The notes under the pieces are model-generated. The model was given only the letters and a program-made list of their open reading frames with translations. It searched no databases and was not told where the DNA came from. From Candidatus Thermochlorobacter aerophilus (GTDB lineage Bacteria; Bacteroidota; Chlorobiia; Chlorobiales; Thermochlorobacteraceae), in contig PHFL01000008.1 in assembly GCA_002794105.1 (NCBI GenBank), forward strand, positions 31,268-69,887: a stretch of 38,620 nt of DNA, written 5' to 3'. The position numbers and the translations under genes are program-made. Shown here piece by piece: positions 24,517 to 32,054 of the stretch; positions within the stretch are counted from its first letter, which is position 1, and each line of letters begins with the position of its first letter.

Positions 24517-26341
24517 ATACTTGTGCTTCAAGCAAAGGCAGTTCAAATGCAAATGTGCTCCCTTTCCCCAGTCCTTCTGATTTTGCCCACACTCTGCCGC
24601 CATGCATTTCGATAAGCTGCTTGACAATTGCCAAGCCCAAGCCAGTTGAAGATTCTCCGCCTGTGGGTTTGGCGGTCAGGCGCTGAAATTTTTTGAAGAG
24701 TTTTTCTTTTTCCTCTTCCGAAAATCCCTGCCCTTCATCTTTTACTTCGCACACGACATGTTTATCTCTTCGGTAAATGCGCACTTCAATTGCTTTGCCG
24801 CGCGGCGAGTATTTGATAGCATTGCTAATTAGGTTATCGATTGCTTCTCTTAGCCGTTCTTCATCCCCTTTGACCCAACATCCATACTCGATTTGGCTTG
24901 TGAGGCGCTGTTCTTTCTGTTCAGCGCGCATCGATGCAATTTCCACCAGCAGGGCGCCTAACTGACCAACATCTACTGGGCGCATGTTGAGCTGGACTCT
25001 GCCGCTTTCAATTGTCATGTTGTTGAGCAACCCTTCAATAATGTGATGCATTCGATAGGCGAGGTCTTTGATGAGAGAAAGAAATTGTGTTTGTCTGTCG
25101 CCTATTGATGAATTTGGGTCAAGCAACATATCGGCAAAGGTCATAATCGAGAAGAGCGGGTTTTTCAGGTCATGTGCGGCGATGCCCAGTAGCTCAGTTT
25201 TGAGTTGATTGGCTTCTTCGAGGGCTTTGTTGGCTTTGGCAAGTTCTAAGTTGCGCATTCTTACAAGCTCGGCTTCACGCTGTGCTTTTTCCACTTCACG
25301 CTCAATGGTGATACGCCGAATGCGTTTGCTGGCTTCTTCTCCAAAGACTTTCTCTTTGACACTGTGAAAGGCTCGGTAATGCTCCAAGGCTTTCTTCAAA
25401 TCCCCTATGGTTTCAAAAATCTCCGACAACGCCAAGTGATAGCTGTATTCCAAATCTTTTGCGCCGATTTCTTGAGCAAGGCTTAATGCTTGCTGAAAAC
25501 GCTGTTCAGCTTTTTTGAAGTCGTTCAATCCACGATGCAGTGCGGCAACACAACTCAAACTCTCCGCTTCAAGTCGGCGGTCGCCCAACTCGCGTGCAAA
25601 CTGCACACTCTGCATCATAAATGAGAGTGCATTTTCAGGGTCACCTAATGCGATATAGGCTTTGCCCAAATTCAGTAGCAGTAGCGTTTCTGTTCGGCGC
25701 AGTTGAGCAACCTCCGCTACCGTAAGTCCTTTTCTGAAATACTCCAAGGCTTGTTTTGCTTTTCCCATAGCAACATAGACTTCCCCAATGCGATTGAGCA
25801 CACTGGCTTCAATATCCTGATTTTTGAGTGTCTGATTGATACTCAAGCTCTCCAAGAAGTATCCTAAGGCTCGGTCATGCTCGCCAAGCTGTTGATAGAT
25901 TGAACCAATGTTCATGATTGTTGTTATCTCGCCGCTTTTGTCATCAATCCCTTCGTAGAGCGTCATGCTCTGGTCATAATAGTAGAGCGCCTTTTCATAG
26001 TCACTTAGGTCTGTGTAGATGTTACCCAAGATGTTTAGCATTGAGGCTTTGCCTGATATGTCATTTATTTCTGTGAAGCGTTCTACGGCTTCAAGGGATA
26101 CCGTAAGTGCTTCGCTATATTGTGAGAACATTGCCAAAAGAGCGCTCTTGTTACGCAGGCTATATGCGATGCCTTTGAGATAGTTCTCTGATTGTGCCAG
26201 TGCCAATGCTTCTTCAGCCAGCCGCATTGCCTGTTTTGGCTCGGAGTATTTTATTTCCCACGCCTGCGCATTGAGCGCATCTACTTGTGCAATTTTGCTT
26301 TCAGCAGTTTGAACTTGTTGTTCCAGCTTGTCGGTGTTCAT
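24500..26341 (-). CDS. Soluble TPR-containing sensor histidine kinase, paralogue 1
   Basis: A 613-residue cytoplasmic histidine kinase with the same plan as the next gene: about eight TPR units from about residue 25 to 330 (NILGNIYTDLSDYEKALYYY and similar), a coiled coil rich in E/R/L (EREVEKAQREAELVRMRN), then the kinase domain with GIAAHDLKNPLFSIM (phospho-His390), N-box NLISNAIKYSP (Asn507), DEGQG and GLGLAIVKQLIEMHGG. There are no membrane helices. Its stop lies 17 bases inside the next kinase gene, so the two are translated together. No response regulator is adjacent; the two receivers at 2.3-3.3 kb are candidates but far away. Two paralogues in tandem suggest a recent duplication. Confidence 0.92.
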   Translation of the reverse strand: MNTDKLEQQVQTAESKIAQVDALNAQAWEIKYSEPKQAMRLAEEALALAQSENYLKGIAYSLRNKSALLAMFSQYSEALTVSLEAVERFTEINDISGKASMLNILGNIYTDLSDYEKALYYYDQSMTLYEGIDDKSGEITTIMNIGSIYQQLGEHDRALGYFLESLSINQTLKNQDIEASVLNRIGEVYVAMGKAKQALEYFRKGLTVAEVAQLRRTETLLLLNLGKAYIALGDPENALSFMMQSVQFARELGDRRLEAESLSCVAALHRGLNDFKKAEQRFQQALSLAQEIGAKDLEYSYHLALSEIFETIGDLKKALEHYRAFHSVKEKVFGEEASKRIRRITIEREVEKAQREAELVRMRNLELAKANKALEEANQLKTELLGIAAHDLKNPLFSIMTFADMLLDPNSSIGDRQTQFLSLIKDLAYRMHHIIEGLLNNMTIESGRVQLNMRPVDVGQLGALLVEIASMRAEQKEQRLTSQIEYGCWVKGDEERLREAIDNLISNAIKYSPRGKAIEVRIYRRDKHVVCEVKDEGQGFSEEEKEKLFKKFQRLTAKPTGGESSTGLGLAIVKQLIEMHGGRVWAKSEGLGKGSTFAFELPLLEAQVYEQPE

Positions 26342-26436
26342 TTATGTTTAGCTGTTTTTACTTTTCTTGAAAGCAGTAATCACCATGTTGCGACATATGC
26401 TGTAGGAAAGTTGCCTTCACCGTCAGGCTGTGAAGA

Positions 26437-26464
26437 GCTTTCAGCAAGGTGCTTTCAGCAAGGT
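26437..26464 (+). repeat. 14-bp perfect tandem duplication
   Basis: GCTTTCAGCAAGGT occurs twice head to tail in the intergenic region upstream of thpR. No coding role is seen. Confidence 0.6.
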
Positions 26465-26559
26465 GTTTATGCGCCTCGGGTATTTTCACTCTGAATTTAT
26501 ACTTCGTTGCCACAAAATTCTCTTATTTTATCGTTACCTTGTTCGTGAATGTGAGAAAG

Positions 26560-27138
26560 ATGCGAGCTTTTGTCGGCATTTTTTTAGCGCCCTCGCTGCG
26601 TGCGGCGGTGCAAAGTTTTTGCGATGAGCTGACGGCAGCATGTCCGAGTGCTAAGACGGCAATCAAGTGGGTTGAGCCAGAGAACTTTCACCTGACGCTG
26701 AAATTTTTAGGCAATGTGCCGTCAGCGACCCTTCCAGCACTTACACAAGCGCTTCATGAAGCGGCAAGTTCAGCCTTCGAGATTAGTTTTGGTCAGGCAG
26801 ATGCTTTTCCCTCACTTTTACAACCGCAAACTCTTTGGATTGGCGTGCAGGATGGTCAGCAACACCTGTCCGCACTTGCTGAACGCATTCAGGTTCAACT
26901 TGATGCGATTGGCTTTCCGAAAGATGCTCGCCAGTTTTCTGCTCATCTTACCATTGGTCGCATGCGACAGGGTCGCACAGTGAGCGGTCTTGGCAAAGTT
27001 GTCAAAGCCTTAGCGCCTTCATTTATCGGGCGCCAGCGTGTCGATTCTTTTGCCCTGATTGAAAGTTGCCTTACGCCCAAAGGTCCGATTTACACTTCGC
27101 GCGCCACTATTGCACTTACAAGCAACTCATCCTTGTAG
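26560..27138 (+). CDS. thpR: RNA 2',3'-cyclic phosphodiesterase (ThpR/LigT, 2H family)
   Basis: A 192-residue 2H phosphoesterase. Both catalytic HxTx motifs are present: HLTLKFLG near residue 46 and HLTIGRM near residue 130, as are the opening RAFVGIFL and the closing ESCLTPKGPIYTSRA. It hydrolyses 2',3'-cyclic phosphate RNA ends to 2'-phosphates and was first known for 2'-5' RNA ligation. I chose ATG 26560 (MRAFVG), the normal family start; the frame is open upstream but carries no recognisable domain. The next gene downstream is a tRNA, which may be coincidence but suits an RNA-end enzyme. Confidence 0.93.
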   Translation: MRAFVGIFLAPSLRAAVQSFCDELTAACPSAKTAIKWVEPENFHLTLKFLGNVPSATLPALTQALHEAASSAFEISFGQADAFPSLLQPQTLWIGVQDGQQHLSALAERIQVQLDAIGFPKDARQFSAHLTIGRMRQGRTVSGLGKVVKALAPSFIGRQRVDSFALIESCLTPKGPIYTSRATIALTSNSSL

Positions 27139-27163
27139 AAGCACGGCACAAAGGTTATCTTTG
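27133..27163 (+). promoter_or_regulatory. Bacteroidota-type promoter for the tRNA gene
   Basis: TATCTTTG at 27156-27163 matches the TAnnTTTG -7 box, and a TTG at 27133-27135 (a 3 of 4 match to TTTG) lies 20 bases upstream. The predicted start would be about 8-12 bases before the tRNA. Spacing and position support it. Confidence 0.45.
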
Positions 27164-27178
27164 TCTAACACGACGAGT

Positions 27179-27252
27179 GGTCCCTTAGCTCAGTTGGTCA
27201 GAGCAGGCGACTCATAATCGCTTGGTCGCAGGTTCAAGTCCTGCAGGGACCA
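27179..27252 (+). tRNA. tRNA with anticodon CAT, most likely tRNA-Ile2 (lysidine type)
   Basis: A complete cloverleaf. The acceptor stem is GGTCCCT/AGGGACC, the D stem GCTC/GAGC, the anticodon stem GGCGA/TCGCT with loop CTCATAA, and the T stem GCAGG/CCTGC with TTCAAGT. The anticodon is CAT, so it could be elongator Met or Ile2. The anticodon arm and variable loop (GGCGACTCATAATCGCTTGG) agree with the Ile2 tRNA of E. coli rather than its tRNA-Met, so I call tRNA-Ile2, which needs TilS to convert C34 to lysidine and read AUA. The discriminator is A, and the 3' CCA is not encoded. Confidence 0.92.
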
Positions 27253-27621
27253 CACTTTCCACAGTCTTCTTTTTCTGATAGAAACTTTCCCGACTCTTGT
27301 CATACCTTGGCATAGCGTATCTACTTTTTCATTTCATAAGCATATACTCAATTGCTCTGACTTTTTAATGCTAATTTCATTTTGCAATAACACTTCTGTA
27401 ACAGCCTCGCCCTATCTTTGCGCCTGAATTGTCAAGGCTATGTGTCTCTCGTCTCTTTTGAAAAAACCCTTGTTCATTCCTCCTTCTTCGTGTGCTCTAA
27501 TCGCTCACACTCTAAGTGGGTGCTGTCAAAAAACCGCAAAAGAGAGCGAAGCACCATGCCTTGACGATTTGATAATGCCTTGCAAATTCATCACAAATAA
27601 CTAATAAACACAACGACAAAC
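27253..27621 (+). other. Intergenic region between tRNA and the PhoX-like gene
   Basis: This 369-base stretch holds no long conserved gene. A second TATCTTTG box lies at 27413-27420 (possible promoter; no -33 box at the right distance) and a small open frame at 27440-27604. The rest is AT-rich and I see no RNA structure. Confidence 0.4.
27440..27604 (+). CDS. Possible 54-residue lipoprotein
   Basis: An ATG frame of 54 codons, starting 20 bases after a TATCTTTG box and ending 17 bases before the PhoX-like gene. The product has a basic N-terminus (KK), a moderately hydrophobic stretch and a perfect lipobox LSGC near residue 28, then a short Cys-rich tail (CQKTAKESEAPC, IMPC). The hydrophobic part contains several prolines, which weakens a signal-peptide call. 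I do not recognise it. It could be a chance frame. Confidence 0.25.
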   Translation: MCLSSLLKKPLFIPPSSCALIAHTLSGCCQKTAKESEAPCLDDLIMPCKFITNN

Positions 27622-29217
27622 ATGCCAAGAACACTTTTATTCAGCGCGCTCTCTTGCCTTTTGTTAGGTGGAATGATTCTTTCAGGCTGCCGCAGCAATA
27701 CCAGCGACAGCGGCTCATCTACTTTAGTTGAGTTTCGCCAGTATTCGGTGACACCAACTTTTGTTACTCGCCTTGCCAGCGGGGTTCAGGCTTTCACGCT
27801 TATCAGCAGCGACGACACACTTCGTGAGTCTCCAAACTTTGTTTTCGGCGGCATGGCTGATGGCGCTGGGCTTCTTAGAAATCCCGATGGCACCTTTACT
27901 TTTGTTTGCAACCATGAAGATAACTTTGCAGTGTCTCGAGTAATACTTGACCAGACTTTCCGTCCGGTGCGCGGCGAATATCTCATGACCTCAAATGATG
28001 GGCTCTATCGCTTGTGCTCCGCCACCATGGTTACGCCTGAAATCCATGGCGTTGCCCGTCCGCAGTTTATCACTTGCGGTGAGTCTGGGTTTGACTCGCA
28101 GATACACATTGTTGACCCATATGGGCGTCCAAGTGAAACAGACCGTATTCTCACCAGCTTCGGCTACTGGAGCGCTGAGAATGCCGTTACCCTTCCTAAG
28201 GGTACATATCCGAACCGTACAGTAACTCTCATTGGCGATGATGATTTTGCCAACGGCGGTGAGCTGGTTATGTACGTTGGACAAGGCACGGGCAACTTTG
28301 ACAACGGCAAGCTTTATGTTGCTCGCCGTAAGAACAGCACTAGCACCCGTGAGCGCGATATGGTTGTCGGTCAAACCTACCCCATTGAGTTTGTAGAAAT
28401 CACAAATGCGACCACTCGTCCTGCGGCTGAATTCAACAGCGAATCTCGCCGTCTGAATGCGTTGCTGTTTGGTCGCGTTGAAGACATTGATTATCGCAAA
28501 GGTTCGGATGCTGCTGCACGCGAACTCTATTTCTGTGTTACAGGTCAAGCATGGGGTGGCAACCGCAATGCGAACAACGACCGCACCATGTATGGCAGAG
28601 TCTATCGCCTTATGCTCGATGCCAATAACCCGCTTGAAGGAACGCTTGAAGTTATCTTTGACGGCGATGATATTAACGGTCCTGCCCGCGAGTTCATGAA
28701 TGTCGATAATATCTGCGTGACCGAGAATTACGTCTACATTCAAGAAGATGCCAATCGCTATCGTCCGAACAGCGGTGAGCTTACTGGCGTCAGCACCGTC
28801 TTTGATGCACAGCGTCAAAATCATGATGCCCGTATCTACCAATGGAGAATTGGCTCACCGACCAGCACTCTGTCCGTGTTCATGGAAGTTGGACCGATTC
28901 GCGATGGCGGTGCGTTGCAACGCAAGTATATTGCGCCCATTAACACAGATGGCAGACCTACTAACTGGTTTGTCGGCTCTGACGGACGCTTTGCTATTGG
29001 CGAGTGGGAGTATGGCGCCATGATTGATGTCTCCAACGAAACAGGTCGTCCCGGCACTTTCCTTGTGTGCGTGCAAACTCACACTTGGAGACAAGGTGGT
29101 CAAATCCCCGGCAGAGATTTCCGCAATCCTGACCGAGGCACACTTCCTGCCGCTCAAGGACCGACAAACCTTGGCGAAGGTAGCTATGTGCTCATTCTTA
29201 CCAATGTGCCACGCTAA
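27622..29217 (+). CDS. Lipoprotein of the PhoX/DUF839 beta-propeller type
   Basis: A 531-residue exported lipoprotein: signal helix and lipobox ILSGC (Cys23). The body is beta-propeller-like, and several segments recall the PhoX/DUF839 alkaline phosphatase family: an early GLLRNPDGTFTFVCNHEDN, a central FGRVEDIDYRKG with ELYFCVTGQ (compare the RPED..YF.xT block), and MNVDNICVTENYVYIQEDAN (compare the PDNL..xGNLWIxxD block). PhoX enzymes use Ca and Fe to cleave phosphate esters outside the inner membrane. The match is divergent and I cannot check all metal ligands, so phosphatase activity is not assured. A strong terminator at 29255 separates it from the peroxidase gene. Confidence 0.65.
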   Translation: MPRTLLFSALSCLLLGGMILSGCRSNTSDSGSSTLVEFRQYSVTPTFVTRLASGVQAFTLISSDDTLRESPNFVFGGMADGAGLLRNPDGTFTFVCNHEDNFAVSRVILDQTFRPVRGEYLMTSNDGLYRLCSATMVTPEIHGVARPQFITCGESGFDSQIHIVDPYGRPSETDRILTSFGYWSAENAVTLPKGTYPNRTVTLIGDDDFANGGELVMYVGQGTGNFDNGKLYVARRKNSTSTRERDMVVGQTYPIEFVEITNATTRPAAEFNSESRRLNALLFGRVEDIDYRKGSDAAARELYFCVTGQAWGGNRNANNDRTMYGRVYRLMLDANNPLEGTLEVIFDGDDINGPAREFMNVDNICVTENYVYIQEDANRYRPNSGELTGVSTVFDAQRQNHDARIYQWRIGSPTSTLSVFMEVGPIRDGGALQRKYIAPINTDGRPTNWFVGSDGRFAIGEWEYGAMIDVSNETGRPGTFLVCVQTHTWRQGGQIPGRDFRNPDRGTLPAAQGPTNLGEGSYVLILTNVPR

Positions 29218-29254
29218 GCATATCGCACACACGAAAAGTATCAGAACCACGCAA

Positions 29255-29283
29255 AGAGCCGCATGCCAGATGCGGCTCTTTTC
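29255..29283 (+). terminator. Rho-independent terminator after the PhoX-like gene
   Basis: AGAGCCGCAT-GCCAG-ATGCGGCTCT is a perfect 10-bp stem with a 5-base loop ending in TTTT, 37 bases after the stop. Confidence 0.92.
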
Positions 29284-29316
29284 ATGCTCAAACAAACTTC
29301 CTAAAGTTTTTTCAAT

Positions 29317-31233
29317 ATGCGTTACGCTGTAAAGTTTGTCGCTATTCTGTGCATTTTCTTTGTGCCTTTCATCGGCTGTAAGCAGCAAGCCCCTGAGACT
29401 TCGCAAGAACTTGCCGAGCTTGCTGTAAAACCCCTTTTCATCAAAAACTTGAGCGAGTTTGAACGCTCACTTGCCGTGCTCGATTCACTGATTGCTCAAG
29501 CAAAGGAGGATTCTTCCCATGCCAAGGCGCTGCAAGAAGCATTCAAACATGCTCGTCTGGCTTACAAACGCATGGAATTTCTTTTGGAGTATTATGCCCC
29601 TTCCACTTCGGAGGCAATGAACGGTCCTGCTTTAGAAGAGGTCGGCGAAGAATACAAGATTGAACAGCCCACTGGTTTTCAAGTCTTGGAAGAATTTCTT
29701 TTCCCCGAAGTTGATTTCAGCTCGAGAGAAGCTATGCTTGCGCAGGTCAAAATCATGCGGTCTCTTTGCAAACGCCTCGATGGGCTTATCATCAAAAAGC
29801 CACTGACCGATAATCGCATCCTTGATGCCATGCGTCTGGAAATTGCTCGTGTCATCACGCTTGGCATCACCGGCTTTGATTCTCCTGTGGCACTCTACTC
29901 CATTCACGAAGCCAAGGCGGCTTTGGAAGGACTCGCCGAAGCGTTTGCGCCCTACACCAAAGCACTTGAAGAGAAAAATCCTGCATACGCGCGTCAGCTT
30001 GACACACTTTTCTCAAAGGCTATTGCGTATTTGGCAACATACGCACACAGCTTCGACAGCTTTAACCGTTTGGAGTTTATCGTAGATTTTGCCAATCCAC
30101 TGAGTCGGGCGCTTTTTGATGCTCAACTTGCACTTGGTATTCCGATTCTTCAAACCGAGCGCGTCTTTCGCACCACTGCTAAAACACTCTTCGACCATGA
30201 TGCGCTCAACCCGCTGGTCTATACACCCAACTATCAAGACTCCCTGAATCCGAAACAAGTTGAACTTGGTCATCTTCTCTTTTTTGAGCCGCTGCTGTCC
30301 ATAAACGGAAAGCGGTCTTGTGCATCATGTCATCAACCTGAAAAAGCTTTCACTGATGGTTTGCCTCGCGCCCTTACGCTGACTGGCAACGATAAAATTT
30401 TGCGTAACACCCCCACTGTTATCAATTCTGCCTATCAAGCCAGTTCTTCCTACGACCAAAAAACGGTCTATCTCGAAGACCGTGTGCGCTTCGTGGTTCA
30501 TAGCCCAGACGAAATGAATCATTCTCTGGATTCTGTCGCCAAAATTCTTGCGCAAAGTGAAGACTATCGCATGCGCTTCAAAGAGGCTTTTGGTGGTGAG
30601 AATGCTGTAACTGCAGAGCATATTGTCAGTGCAATTTCAAGTTACATGCGCTCACTTAGCTCATTCAACTCACGCTTTGATGAGTATATGCGCGGCGACA
30701 AAACCAAGATGAATGCACAGGAACAGCGCGGATTTAACCTTTTTGCAGGAAAAGCCAAGTGCGCAACCTGTCACTTTATCCCGCTCTTCAATGGCACAGT
30801 GCCGCCCACCTTCCAAGAGACCGAAGCTGAAGTGATTGGCGTGCCCAAAGAAGCCAAGTGGAAACAAGCTGAAATCGACCCCGACATTGGCAAAATGGCA
30901 ATCAATGGCATTGAACTCAATAAGTATATGTTCAAGACGCCTACGCTACGCAACATAGAACTGACTGCGCCTTACATGCACAACGGCGTCTACAAAACGC
31001 TCGATGAAGTGATGCGCTTCTACAACATGGGCGGCGGCAAAGGTATCGGCATTGATTTAGCTAACCAAACTCTGCCACCCGATACACTCGGCTTAACTCA
31101 AGCAGAAATTCAAGACATCATCGCCTTTATGAAAACCTTAACCGATACTACTGGTCTGACCCAACGACCACGCTCGCTGCCAAAATTTTCCAATGATGTG
31201 TTGAGTAGCAGAATGGCTGCCAGCAAATACTAA
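29317..31233 (+). CDS. Lipoprotein fusing an imelysin-like domain to a diheme cytochrome c peroxidase
   Basis: A 638-residue lipoprotein (lipobox FIGC, Cys21). Residues about 35-265 are helical and resemble the imelysin/iron-regulated protein module seen in front of Bacteroidota peroxidases (ARLAYKRMEFLLEYYAP, MNGPALEEV, EQPTGFQVLEEFLFPEV). From about 305 comes a MauG/cytochrome c peroxidase domain with two heme sites: CASCH (335-339) after ELGHLLFFEPLLS, and CATCH (482-486), with the distal FKTPTLRNIELTAPYMHNG block and a closing LTQAEIQDIIAFMKTL. It should reduce peroxide in the periplasm with electrons from a c-type cytochrome. The start ATG 29317 follows the terminator by 33 bases. The neighbouring Rieske lipoprotein on the opposite strand may be a redox partner (inference). 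Confidence 0.92.
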   Translation: MRYAVKFVAILCIFFVPFIGCKQQAPETSQELAELAVKPLFIKNLSEFERSLAVLDSLIAQAKEDSSHAKALQEAFKHARLAYKRMEFLLEYYAPSTSEAMNGPALEEVGEEYKIEQPTGFQVLEEFLFPEVDFSSREAMLAQVKIMRSLCKRLDGLIIKKPLTDNRILDAMRLEIARVITLGITGFDSPVALYSIHEAKAALEGLAEAFAPYTKALEEKNPAYARQLDTLFSKAIAYLATYAHSFDSFNRLEFIVDFANPLSRALFDAQLALGIPILQTERVFRTTAKTLFDHDALNPLVYTPNYQDSLNPKQVELGHLLFFEPLLSINGKRSCASCHQPEKAFTDGLPRALTLTGNDKILRNTPTVINSAYQASSSYDQKTVYLEDRVRFVVHSPDEMNHSLDSVAKILAQSEDYRMRFKEAFGGENAVTAEHIVSAISSYMRSLSSFNSRFDEYMRGDKTKMNAQEQRGFNLFAGKAKCATCHFIPLFNGTVPPTFQETEAEVIGVPKEAKWKQAEIDPDIGKMAINGIELNKYMFKTPTLRNIELTAPYMHNGVYKTLDEVMRFYNMGGGKGIGIDLANQTLPPDTLGLTQAEIQDIIAFMKTLTDTTGLTQRPRSLPKFSNDVLSSRMAASKY

Positions 31234-31287
31234 GGTGAAATGGCATGCTTTCAGCACGGGCGTTGTCGCATATTGACTTTGAGATGC

Positions 31288-32004
31288 TCATGTAAATGAG
31301 ACAATCAAATCGCCGTTGCTCTCCTGTGTAAAGTTGAATGCTCTCAGAGCGTTCTGCGCTGGTCCTTCGCGCACTTCACCTTGCTGTGAAAAGCGAGAGC
31401 CATGGCACTGGCATTCCCATTCTGAATTTTTGAAAATCATGTTGCTACATCCTGCATGAGTACAAAAGCGCGAGAGCACGATGAAGCTGCCCTGAAAGCG
31501 TGTTATGCTAATATCGGAGCGCGTATCGCTTGGCGGCGGTCTTTGTCCGTCATAGTTGAGAAATAAAGCTTCTCCGTGCTGCGGCAAAATAGCGTGTGGC
31601 ACACGAATTGACAGTATGGCTGGCGCACTCTCTGGCGAAAACTGCGATTCATTGCCACTTTTATCAACGGCGGTTACTTTGTAATACCAAATCTGACCAG
31701 CTCGAACTGCGGTGTCTTTCCATGCAGTAACATTGCTACTTACGCTCCCTGCTTGCTCGAAACCACTTGCTGGAATCAAGCTGCGGTAAATCCGATATGC
31801 CTGCAAATCGCTGATGGGACTACCATCGCTATTGGTTGTTACCGCTGCCCATGATACTTTTATCCAGCTCAAAGACCCCTCCACGCGAATTGAAGTTGGC
31901 GCCGCCGGAGCAAGCTTATCGAGTGCAGTAGGATTCAGGCAGGATTCTAAAGTAGCACCGAGTGTTAGCACCGCCGCGGTTTTTAGAAATGCTCGCCGTT
32001 TCAT
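31288..32004 (-). CDS. Tat-exported FN3-Rieske [2Fe-2S] lipoprotein
   Basis: A 238-residue protein combining modules rarely seen together. MKRRAFLKTAAVLTLG is a twin-arginine signal (RRAFLK), followed by a lipobox LESC with Cys22, so it is a Tat-exported lipoprotein. Residues about 35-125 form a fibronectin type III domain (SIRVEGSLSWIKVSWAAV, AYRIYRS, WYYKVTAVDKSGNES). Residues about 130-238 form a Rieske domain with box 1 CTHAGC (Cys181, His183) and box 2 CQCHGSRF (Cys198, His201). Tat export fits a folded Fe-S cluster. I chose ATG 32004 over the TTG at 32028. It is convergent with the peroxidase (55 bases apart), which suggests but does not prove electron transfer between them. Confidence 0.88.
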   Translation of the reverse strand: MKRRAFLKTAAVLTLGATLESCLNPTALDKLAPAAPTSIRVEGSLSWIKVSWAAVTTNSDGSPISDLQAYRIYRSLIPASGFEQAGSVSSNVTAWKDTAVRAGQIWYYKVTAVDKSGNESQFSPESAPAILSIRVPHAILPQHGEALFLNYDGQRPPPSDTRSDISITRFQGSFIVLSRFCTHAGCSNMIFKNSEWECQCHGSRFSQQGEVREGPAQNALRAFNFTQESNGDLIVSFT

Positions 32005-32054
32005 TTTTTTCGTGCTGTATTGATGCAAGAAATTTTCATTCCAAACTGCTTTCT

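Noticed and set aside
27991..28842. 283-residue open frame on the - strand under the PhoX-like gene
   Set aside because: It is antisense to a well-formed lipoprotein gene; no domain or ribosome site, and such long shadows are common opposite GC-rich codon positions.
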